Shown one piece after another: positions 46,495 to 55,300 of a stretch of 64,000 nt of DNA; positions within the stretch are counted from its first letter, which is position 1; every line of letters starts with the position of its first letter. The position numbers and the translations under genes are program-made. Below the pieces are notes generated by a model. The model was not told the origin of the DNA. It saw nothing but the letters and a program-made list of their open reading frames with translations, and made no database searches. The stretch spans positions 124,001 to 188,000 of the forward strand of contig CDMY01000027.1 of NCBI GenBank assembly GCA_001179505.1, in the 5' to 3' direction. Origin of the DNA: Vitrella brassicaformis (taxonomy: Eukaryota; Sar; Vitrellaceae).

Positions 46495-48136
46495 ATGCAT
46501 TGGTCAACCATGAGATGCATCCTGTCGGTTTTATTCATAACTTCTGCACCCGGAGCTCACCTGTTGCTCAGGCGGAGAGGCAGCGGCATGGAAGATCAGC
46601 GCAGCTATGGGCGCATCAGCGGCTTTGCCGAAGCCTATTTGCTACCCAGGACTGCGGCAAGAGCACGTGGCAAGCATCGCAGCTTGATCCGAGGGCAGCT
46701 TCAAGACTCATCGCGAGGCGAGAAGGGGCCGACGAAGGCGAGCATCCTCTGTGATGACGGGCCGGCATGGCAGCCGGCGCTGATCGATTGGATATGTGCG
46801 AATGGAGGGCGGGTGGGCGATGCTGTCGAGTGTCGCACTGAGGCACTCAACGACGGGAAGTCCTTGCGAGGTGCACTGAAGCCATGCCTTTGACCGCTGT
46901 GTGTGTTTGTGCCATTGTTGTGCCCTCTGTTCAGGGTTGATGGCCATGCGACCAATCGAAGGCCAACGGGTCATTGCAGAGGTCCCGCTGACGTGCTGCG
47001 TTAGCTCTGATGAGTCGATGTTTCTCGAGACGCCCCTAGCTGCTGCCGTGGTCGAGACGAGCTCAGAGAAGCTGAAAGCCATGCCTTGGCACAGTCGGTA
47101 AGGCTGGTGGAGAGATGGTTTCCTCGTCTGTCTTTTGCTACGCCCATGTGTGTGTGGCTGTTCTGCATTCAGTATGGCCATTGCTCTGCTGTACGAGAGG
47201 CGGAAGGGGCCGGCATCGATGTTTGCTCCCTGGCTCGAGTCGCTGCCCGAGCCGCCCACACTGCCGGTAAGTAAGATGCAGGAGTGTGCGTGGACAAACG
47301 AAATGCATTTCGAGACGATGGGCCAGTCGTGATGTGTGCTCTTCTTCAGGTTGATTGGCCTGAGGAGCTGGTTCGCCTGGCGGGGTCTGAGGAGCTCGAG
47401 GTGATGGTCGACGAGCAGTCTGTGTACACAGCCGAGCTCTACATGGACATACAGGTGAGTGGGTGAAGACGGGCATGGGAATCGATGAAAAGAGGATTTT
47501 CATGGTCACGTGATGCAGGATCTGTTTGAGTCGCTTCCCCAGCAGCTGAGGTCGCAGGTGAGGCAGCGAGGAAGAGAGGCAGAAGGCACCATCGATCGAT
47601 TGGCCTTTCTCACTGTTTGGCAGGTGGAGTTTCCTGAGGAGGAGTTCCGAGCCGCCCACCGCCTCGTCACCACCCGCACCATGAGGCTGCCACTAGACCG
47701 AGAGCCGCTGAGGGCAGTGGTGCCGTTGATAGACCTCGCCAACCACAACGACAAGCCAAACTGTCACTTCCAACTCAACGATGCCAAAGACGCCGTGCAG
47801 CTCATCTACACTGGTGAGGTGCCGCTGCAGCCGCCCTGTCAGCTGACCATCGACTACGGCGTTGAAGGAGGGGAAGCTGAGTGTCTCGGCAAGTACGGCT
47901 TCTTGCCGCCATTGGGCGAGAGCGAGGGACATTGTGATGATGTGCTTGGCCTTGGTGAGCTGTTTCGGTTGTGTTGTGGTGCCGATTGGCGGAAGTTGGA
48001 TGAGAAGAGTGTGGCTGACCTGCTGGATAGGCTGGAGGCTGTAGACAGTGTCAGTGGGGATGATGAGTGTGGGGAGGCGAGAGACTGGCTGCTGAGATGG
48101 TCACGAAGACGGATACGCCGTGCCTTTGTGGCGTGA
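46495..48136 (+). CDS. SET-domain protein methyltransferase (LSMT/SETD-like) with signal-like N-terminus
   Basis: Exons: 46495 to about 46870, 46936 to 47098, 47174 to 47269, 47350 to 47453, and 47518-48136, stop TGA. The start MHWSTMRCILSVLFITSAPG is hydrophobic after a short head, like a signal peptide, followed by an Arg-rich stretch. GLMAMRPIEGQRVIAEVPLT is the SET-N entry (G...A...I..GE.+...P). A helical insertion (DLFESLPQQLRSQVRQRGRE) precedes the SET-C end: LRAVVPLIDLANHND (matching the ...P..D..NH motif that binds AdoMet), CQLTIDYGVEGGEAECLGKYGFLPP (Y...L...YGF). This arrangement matches Rubisco LSMT, SETD3 and SETD4 relatives, which methylate lysine or histidine on non-histone proteins. 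The C-terminal substrate-binding domain is short. Plastid targeting is inferred from the N-terminus only. Confidence 0.75.
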
Positions 48137-48672
48137 AGGACGTCTCTCGGAGGGCGTCTTTGCGATGTCCAATGCCCCAAAACCCTCCCCCTCGACTACG
48201 ACAGACAGCGGATGTCGGTTCCCGCAAGCAAACTTGGGGGAGGATGACGCATAGGCTTCCGGGGCCGCCAACATATTCAAGTCATTTCCATGCGGGCGTG
48301 ACTACTGACTACCCAGATTTGTAGGTTTGAGCCTTTCTGTCAGTCAGTCAGTGTGTCAGACCGCGTCTGTCTGAGCGATCGTGGCGTGTTTCATGTCATG
48401 TACCTTTACCCACCTGTATATCTGTCTGTGTGTAGCTTTGAATGAGTGTGACACGCGGGGATGAGGCGTGTTGGACGGGTGGAGGGCTTCAGGCAGGGAC
48501 CTTGATTGATTGTGACTGACATCCGTCGTTCTCTGTCCACTTGTGCTGCTTTCCCCGCTACTCCCCGACACACATGTATCCTCTATGGATGGATTCGCCC
48601 GCCCCCTGTCATGCACATGGAGGCACACCTGTGTTTCAGGCGGGCGGGGCGGATAGCTGATGGACTGACTGG
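48137..48672. other. Convergent intergenic region
   Basis: About 0.5 kb between the SET and Cys-rich genes; no coding frame, some GTCA and TG runs. Confidence 0.4.
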
Positions 48673-48825
48673 TCAGATTCTGCACATGCATTCCTTGTCG
48701 ACGATCGAGTAGAAGCACGTGCCGTTCTTCTCCCCCTCGACACACTTGTTTGTTCTCATTTCCGCGTGGGGCTGCCAACAATCACCGTATTCGCCACACC
48801 AACACGTACAATGGTATATGCGCTG

Positions 48826-48859
<34 letters not shown>

Positions 48860-49304
48860 ACACATAACCACGAGGTTGGTGTGGATGGGAGAGATCAGTG
48901 CATGTGTGCATTGGTTGTTGGTTGCGGTAGACTCACCTTGCACTCCTTCATTGTGTCGAAGTAGCTGCATGTTTGGTATTCCCAGGGAGCCTCAGGGAGG
49001 GTTGCCGTAGCAGGTGCCGTGTCGTTGCGGGAGGCTGTCAAGGTGGCCATGCGGTGCAGGAAGGGACGGGCCTTAACCTGGCCCAGGACACCGGCCGACA
49101 GAGACTTTGAAGCTGCATGAGACACACACGCACCGTGACGGAGACGGGCGGTTCTGCCGCCCTTCTCCTTTTCGACACGCACCCACCCAGGTTGGTGGCA
49201 TTGATGCGTTGCTGGTGGGCTTGCGCAGGTTGGTTGACCGACAGGCACATTACCAGTGCAATACCGACAGCCATCATGATGAAATTCAGCGTCTTGGACA
49301 GCAT
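48673..49304 (-). CDS. Small secreted cysteine-rich protein
   Basis: Three exons, ATG 49304, stop TGA 48675-48673. The N-terminus MLSKTLNFIMMAVGIALVMC is a clear signal peptide with cleavage likely near AQAHQQR. After a Thr/Ala-rich stretch, the C-terminal 60 residues hold ten cysteines: TCSYF, KECK, then HCTCWCGEYGDCW, NKCVEGEKNGTCF, and DKECMCRI. That density suggests a disulfide-stabilised fold. No family matched by eye; it may be a surface, wall or extracellular protein. The (CA)n tract at 48827-48857 lies in the intron before the last exon. Length is about 150 residues. Confidence 0.7.
48827..48857. repeat. (CA)n microsatellite in a minus-strand intron
   Basis: About 15 CA units; on the coding strand it is (TG)n ending a few bases before the acceptor of the final exon of the Cys-rich gene. 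Confidence 0.85.
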
Positions 49305-50689
49305 CGTTCGTCTAGGCGTCTCTCGAACGAAGAGATGATTCAGCTGTATCAGGATGGGGCAGACAAGGAATGGCTCAAAGCAGCGTTCCTCTCGCGTCTC
49401 AAATCCGAGACGGGGGGCTAGTGGGGGCGAATTTGGGGCCATCATCCATCGGCCCTCTCTCCCCTCCATCCCCCGCGTCCCTAGGTGGTTCTTTGCTCGT
49501 CGCTGGTTGCGCTGCTGCTGCCGGAGCGGCCCGCCTTGTCCGCAGCCATGACCTCTACTGAACCCATCCCCCGCCGCGGAGAGCTCGAAGTCACTGCGGA
49601 AGGTGGGTTCGTCGATGTGAGCCCCCTGCTCCACAGGCAGCTGCTGCTGACGAAAACACACGTACACACACATACACATAAGTACCAGCAAGGTGATGCG
49701 GGCGGGCACTCTCCTCACTTTGATGACATCAAAGTGAGCGGATTTCACGCAATCTGACCTCATCTGCGGCAGCGGCCATCCTCTCTGCTTCTGTCTGCCT
49801 TCTGTGGCCTCCCGTCGTCCGCAGAAAGGCGCGGCGAGATTTTCGCGCCACGAGACGGAGACAGACTCGCAAACCCTGATTTGCGTACGAGCTTGCATCT
49901 TCACATTTTCTCTCACGTTCACCTCTTCTACTCAGGCCACAGATCCTCCATTTCTTTTTCTTTTCGGCTGGTCGTTGGCTTGTGCTGTCCGCCTCATCTC
50001 CATCTACCCCTCCCGACTCGTCCGGATCCCATCGGCCACTTTTTTCCTCCACCGCCGCGCCCCGGGCGAGACCTCGCCTGGTGGCGCCCTGCTTTCTGAG
50101 GAGCGGCTGGCGACTGTCTGGCATCAGCTGAGTGCGCAGGCGCCTTCTTCTCGCATATACCGATCTCCATATGAGTGTGGCCTCGTGTGTCTCTTGCCAA
50201 TGGGTGTGTGATGGTGTGGTGTCTGGATGATTCGTAGGAATGAAGGCATGGTGCATCTCGTTGCCATGGGTGTGCTCAGATGCCTGCCCTTGTCATGTCT
50301 GTGTGTGCAGATGAACTGGTGGTTTATTCTTTTTGTTCCCGTCTCATTTTCTCGACGTTTCTCTGAAGGTTGGTGAGGTGGGTGATGGCCTCCCTCAGTC
50401 TCATGTTCACGCTCACATCGGATTTCCTATCTGCCCCTTTCCAGAAACGAGACAGATTCAAAAATTCATCTGATTCATCTTTGTGCCTTGCAGCCTGCCG
50501 AGAGGTTTTCCCAGCGAACGAGACGCCCTCATGGGGATCGCGATGCCTGAGGACGACTCCCTCCCGACCCCGCCTCTCAAGGCGAGCTGAGGGACGGGGG
50601 ATCAACCTGACTGTGACACAGAATCAAGCAGGAAGACATACATGTGTCTCGTCTGTGTGCAGTCTATTCATTCACACACCCGCAGGATT
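49305..50689. other. Poorly resolved region, possible short exons on either strand
   Basis: No gene model holds. On the minus strand an open segment at 50324-50605 ends FLNLSRFWKGADRKSDVSVN and LREAITHLTNLQRNVEKMRR with a stop; it looks helical and may be a last exon, but I cannot find its upstream exons. An open stretch 49548-49640 on the plus strand (MTSTEPIPRRGELEVTAEGG) is another weak candidate. Confidence 0.3.
50324..50605 (-). CDS. Possible terminal exon, helical, unknown
   Basis: Reading leftward, the frame gives DPHEGVSFAGKTSRQAARHK, then SDEFLNLSRFWKGADRKSDV, then a charged amphipathic end KMRREQKE and stop. The composition is protein-like, and an acceptor-type CAG sits just upstream. 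No start or partner exon was found, so this may be a remnant. Confidence 0.25.
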   Translation of the reverse strand: MIPRPSARLERRGREGVVLRHRDPHEGVSFAGKTSRQAARHKDESDEFLNLSRFWKGADRKSDVSVNMRLREAITHLTNLQRNVEKMRREQKE

Positions 50690-51370
50690 GTGTGGAGTGG
50701 ATCCATGGGTCGGGGCTGCCCATCACGATGCCCATCACGATGCCCATCACGATGCCCATCCGGAGAAAAAGGGTGCGGCATTGCTGATCGAGGCCCTCCG
50801 CCCCTCTCGCATCGCCCACCCCCCCTTCGCCCAAGACCCGGCGGCCCTCCAGCTGGTCTAGGACCGGCAGAGCGGGGTGGAGCTGCTGGTTGAGACTCCC
50901 GAGACATGGGTCACAGTGCGGTCCCTCTTCCATCTGCCCATCTCGGTCAACAGCAAGGTGCCAGCCCTCATGGCCGTGGAGCTGTCCAGCCGAGCAGAAA
51001 AAAGTAGCTGGTGTATTGCGCTGAGGGAAGGAACAGCAGAACGGGAGAAACAGAGGAGGTCACATGTGTTTGTGTGTGTGTGTGTCTGTGTGTGTGTGCA
51101 GGCGTGTTGGTAGGCGCGAAGCTGGTCTGTCGAGGGCAGGTTGCAATCAGGCGTGTGAGATGCTATCTGCGACTGGAGAGTCGAATAAGAGGTCGCCTCC
51201 ACCGGACGTCCAGCGGGGCGGGGAATTTTTATCTGCTGCCGAGGACTCTTTCGTGGGATTGCAAAAAGAGATACGCCGTACGGCGTCCACGTGCAGTTTT
51301 CATAGGGGCAGGAATGGCTTAGTTGGGATACTTCATTTGGACGAAATCTGCGTCGGCCGAGGACCGCACA
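50690..51370 (+). pseudogene. Broken exons 5' of the kinase, with in-frame TAG
   Basis: The plus frame from about 50690 reads GAAHHDAHHDAHHDAHPEKK, then ALLIEALRPSRIAHPPFAQD, PAALQLV, a TAG at 50859-50861, and continues in the same frame DRQSGVELLVETPETWVTVR and SLFHLPISVNSKVPALMAVE. The sequence on both sides looks coding, so the TAG is probably a nonsense mutation or marks decay. Another open piece follows after a (TG)n-type intron (about 51103-51375, EFLSAAEDSFVGLQKEI). A 12-bp CATCACGATGCC repeat (three copies) lies at 50722-50757. Confidence 0.4.
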
Positions 51371-51790
51371 AGTGAGCAGGGAGAGGGGGACGCAACTAGG
51401 TAGGCCGGGAGGAACGTGTGTGGGTGCATCTTGCACTCTTGCGTTGTATTGGCTGACATCTTCTGTGGCGTGGCATGACCTGTCTCTGGTCCGTCAGAGA
51501 GAGGGGCATTCATCTGGCCACACGGCAGCGGCAGGACAAGGGCCATGGTCGCGGCGCCCGAGAAGAACAACCTCAACCACACGAAGAGGACACGCCGCAC
51601 GGGGAGCCGCCATACGAGAAAGTGCTGTGTTGGAGCGGGCGACGCCGAGCCTCGACGATTACGAGAAGGGCACCGACGGGTGGGTCAGCTCAGCCAAATT
51701 GGCTGGCTGGCTGCACAGATGTCTGTCTATCTGTCTGTCTGTCTGCCCCTTGTCGGGTGCGGATGACGAGTTGCCGCCAGCTCGGGAGGC
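51358..51790 (+). repeat. Tandem duplicate, copy 1 (decayed kinase exon)
   Basis: About 430 bp that recurs at 51794-52190. Shared marks: GACCGCACAAGTGAGCAGGG, CTTCTGTGGCGTGGCATGA, CACGGCAGCGGCAGG, GCGGGCGACGCCGAGCCTCG, and the GGTTGGCTGGCTGGCTG-like tail. Copy 1 lacks several bases after GTGCTGTG and the segment encoding the glycine loop, so its frame breaks. Confidence 0.8.
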
Positions 51791-51793
51791 CGG

Positions 51794-52190
51794 CAGAGGA
51801 CCGCACAAGTGAGCAGGGAGGCAGGCAGCCAAGGAGGGAAGGTGTGGGCGCATCTTGCACAAGTGCATTGCATTTGCGTGAGATCTCATCTTCTGTGGCG
51901 TGGCATGATCTGTCTGCTCTCCGTCAGAGGGAGGGGCGCTCAGCTGGCCGCACGGCAGCGGCAGGGCGAGGGTTATGGTCGCGGCGCCGGAGGAGAACAG
52001 CCTCACCCACACGATGAGGAGCCGCCATACGAGAAGGTGCTGTGGGGAGCGCTGGAGCGGGCGACGCCGAGCCTCGACGAGTACGAAAAGGAGGCCGTCC
52101 TGGGAGAGGGCACAGACGGGTGAGTGGGTCAGCTTAGTCAGGTTGGCTGGCTGGCTGAACGGATGTCTGTGTCTCTGTGTGTCTGTGTGT
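51794..52190 (+). repeat. Tandem duplicate, copy 2 (contains kinase exon 1)
   Basis: Second copy of the 51358-51790 unit. It keeps the exon DEEPPYEKVLWGALERATPS with EYEKEAVLGEGTDG, which splices to the next kinase exon. Confidence 0.8.
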
Positions 52191-53188
52191 CTGTGTGTCC
52201 CCTCCCAGGACAATATATCGTGCTCGCCACAAGCCCACCGGCAGACAGGTCGCCATCAAGACCCTCAGCTACGACGACTGCACCGTCGGTAGGCACAGAC
52301 GATGACCGACGCGCAGCACCCACTCAGTGTTATGTTGTGTGTGCAGTTGCCCTGAGGCCCACATCTTATCCTTCGTGGCAAGGACGTCAAGGAACCGATA
52401 CCATGGTGAAGAGGTGAGCAAAGCTCAGGAAAGCGTGCGATGTCTTCTCATCCCGTTCGCCTGCCTGCGTGATTTGTTGTGTATTCATATGCAGGTCGAA
52501 AGCGTACTCTCGACGATGACGACGGGACACCAGTGGCCGTCTCAAGATTATCCGTCGTCGTGGGGTCGCCGTGAACCCACCAGCCCAAGAACACTCCCAT
52601 CCCCGGCCGCATCCAAAATGTCCCGCCCTGCGACGGCAGCACCCCAACGGCAAGTCCACCCACACACTGATCCAGCACGCACTCCCACATCCGTTTGGAC
52701 TCTGTGTGTGTGTCTTGCTTGTCCCGTGCGTGTGTGGGTGCAGTTATCCAGCTGCTCGACCTCGTCATCGAGCATGCCCCCGGCGGCAACGGCAGGGCCA
52801 CCGCACACCTTATCTTTGAGCTTATCGAGCAGTAAGCAACACACCAGCCAGCCAACACGACGTAAGCCAGCCGGCTGTTTGCACTCACTGCATCATGGCA
52901 CTCGTGGCTCTTCGCAGCGACCTGTTTAGTGCGTGCCGCAAGCGCGGACACGCCATGGTGGGTGCCAACACAGGGAGAGGGAGAGAAAAGACTGACAGGC
53001 GCGCACGAACGTACACGTGTGTGTGTGTGTGTGTCTGTCAGCTCGACACTAGGGAGGTCAACAGCATTATGCAGCAGCTGCTGGCCGGGCTGGTCTACCT
53101 CCACGGCCACTTGGTGCTGCACAGGGACATCAAACGTTGAAACCCACACGACGGAATACTAACACGTCTTGTGTGTGTCTATGTACGT

Positions 53189-53211
53189 CTTCGTTCGTTC
53201 GTTCGTTCGTT
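53189..53211. repeat. (TTCG)n microsatellite
   Basis: Five to six TTCG/GTTC units just before the 3' splice site of the DFG exon. Confidence 0.75.
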
Positions 53212-53675
53212 TCTTCAGTGTCGAATCTGCTGATGGGGCGCGATGGCCAGCTAAAGATAGCAGACTTCGGCCTGGCCCGCAGCACACGCAACGCGGCGCC
53301 CACATAAATCGTACGTGCCCCCAGACAGACAGACAGACAGACAGATGGACAGACAAACGGTCACAGTATTACGTACCAAACACTCACCCCTGCGTGCACT
53401 CACTTGATGCAGATGACCAACGACGTCGTCACCCCGTGGTACCGCTCCCCAGGTGGGTGACGCAATCACGCCGTACTGACAGCTAGGACACACACACACA
53501 CACACACTTTACACACACTGGCTGTCGGTCCAACAGAGCTCCTCATGGCTTCTATCAAGTACCGGGGCGAGGTGGATATTTGGTCAGCGGGGTGTGTGCT
53601 GGGCCAGCTGCTGTCTAACACAATACTCTTCCCTGGAAGTACGGAGGACGCACACTCACACCACACGCACACACC

Positions 53676-53723
53676 ATGTCTGTCTGTCTGTCTATCTATC
53701 TGTCTGTCTGTCTGTCTGTCTGC
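53676..53723. repeat. (GTCT)n microsatellite
   Basis: About twelve GTCT/ATCT units immediately upstream of the acceptor of the SEINILAY exon. Confidence 0.8.
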
Positions 53724-53940
53724 CATCTCAGCCTCAGAGATCAACATACTCGCCTACATACACACCGTGAGTATCAGTCTTTGTTGTCGTCCGTCTGGCT
53801 GTTTCGTTTCTTTGCGAGAGACCGGAGGGGAGCAAGGGGTGGGTTGGGGGAGTTAGGTGTGTGGTGTGCGCAGCGTGCAGCCCAAAGAGGCGTGGAGGGA
53901 GAGTGAGGAGGTAGCGCTCAATGCGGATGTAGCAGATCTC

Positions 53941-55300
53941 GATCCTGCAAGGCCGTGTCTCTGTGTGTGTGCTGCAGTCATTCATCGCTGCTTACATTTT
54001 ATATCTGTGGGTCGGTGTTTCTCCTTCCTGCCGTGACGCACTGTGTCAGTCGATGTCACGTACATATCCGGTAAGGGCGGGCGGCAAGGGATGGTCAGAA
54101 GTGAGACGCACATGTGATGCCCATCTATCTATATGCCTGTCTGTTTTTGTGTGTCCTGGCGTGACAGTTAGGCTTGTCTGCAGCAAAGGGCAGGTCGAAG
54201 ATGCCATGAATTCGGTCTGAGTACAGCGAAGCAGACAGAACACACAGTGTCACACACATGAATAAAGACATCGGTCTTTTCTCTGTGTCTTCGCTGCAGT
54301 CGACCGTGCCTGACGTGGCTGCGCCGACCTCAGCCCCCAGCCCCCATGGTGGCAGTGGGCGTCGCTGCGAATCACCAAGAACATTCTGCTCGCCCTCGTC
54401 GGCGTGTTCGGGGGCCTCTTCGTCGCCTCCGTGTGGTGGGAGAGCATATGTTCGTGCCTGAGTATTTGGTTACCATCGGCTCACCCAGACGCTCGCCTTC
54501 ATGAGACTGTGCCCAGTGACGCAGCTCAACTGCTACGCAGCCATGGGGGGGCTCACCGCCCTCCTAGGCTCATGCTGCTGCTCCTGCTGGTGGCTGCGGT
54601 ATTCATCCTCTTCTACGACATCCAAGCACACATCCGAGGCTGCAAGCCGCTGCTGCTGGACGATGTGGCCGATTTCTTCCAGGGTGTGCTGAAGACTCGA
54701 GCGCGCTGGGGACAAGATGCCTGCCTGCCTGCCTGGCTGGCTGGCTGTGTGTGTATGTGTGCGCGTGCGCAGCAAAGAGGAGAGAGGCACGGAGGTCATG
54801 ACGGGTTCGTCCCTTTGTGTCTCTTTCTGCTGCGTGTGTGCAGGCAGTGATCGATGGATTGCTGCTTACATTTTATATCCAGACGCTCGTTTGTTGACTT
54901 TGTTGTCCCGCTCAGTCAGTCAGTGCATTGTCACTCAGTCTGTGACAGACAGATGGCCATGTTCAATGAACTGTGGACGTCCCTTTCCATGCAGGAAGGC
55001 ATATAGGCACACAGCAATCTCTGCCTGCATTTTATATTTCGTGTGTTCTTGTCGATGATGGTTGGTGGACGTTGACGTGTGCGTGCGGCCGTTGCAGCTC
55101 GGGAGGGATGTTTGTGACTGACAAAGATTGAAACAAACCGACACATGACAAATACGCACGCACAGGGTCCACCCATCGTCAAACGAAAACCATGCAGGAA
55201 CGAATGGAACAGTTACCGAAAAACCTCGACACTGCAGTCAGGCCGATTGCACCACTTCACACATCGACTGCTTCGTTGCCAAGCCAGATCAACCCAGCTA
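53941..55300. other. Degenerate region with membrane-helix open frames
   Basis: A plus frame at about 54355-54720 reads ITKNILLALVGVFGGLFVAS, then PRLMLLLLLVAAVFILFYDI with HIRGCKPLLLDDVADFFQG, like two membrane helices, but no start or clean splice joins them to a gene. A GCTGCTTACATTTTATATC unit occurs near 53987 and again near 54861. Nothing else coding is evident. Confidence 0.3.

Larger units (their letters stand above)
51925..53940 (+). pseudogene. CDK-like protein kinase, probably inactivated
   Basis: The exons spell out a CMGC/CDK-like kinase. First to 52119 and then 52209-52288: AVLGEGTDGTIYRARHKPTG and VAIK (glycine loop and lysine). Then ALRRQHPN, a GC donor near 52665, and 52744-52831 VIQLLDLVIEHAPG. 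Next LIFELIEQ; 52918-52957 DLFSACRKRG; 53042-53135 LLAGLVYLHGHLVLHRDIK (HRD); 53219-53310 SNLLMGRDGQLKIADFGLAR (DFG); then an in-frame TAA at 53305-53307; 53413-53453 MTNDVVTPWYRSP; 53536-53638 IKYRGEVDIWSAGCVLGQLL; and SEINILAYIHT. The alphaC helix region (52328-52690) cannot be read in one frame without forcing. Downstream WRESEEVALNADVADLDP near 53895-53945 may be the C-lobe end. The kinase would regulate cell cycle or transcription if intact; the stop argues it is dead or truncated. Confidence 0.6.

Noticed and set aside
50370-50861. Long plus-strand open frame covering 50370-50690
   Set aside because: The first part is antisense to the helical segment at 50324-50605 and has low coding character; only the later part (from about 50690) joins sequence that looks protein-like.
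53305-53307. Stop-codon reassignment (TAA/TAG as sense) explaining the kinase
   Set aside because: Genes throughout the window end at TAA, TAG and TGA where the family's C-terminus is expected, so a changed code would break them.
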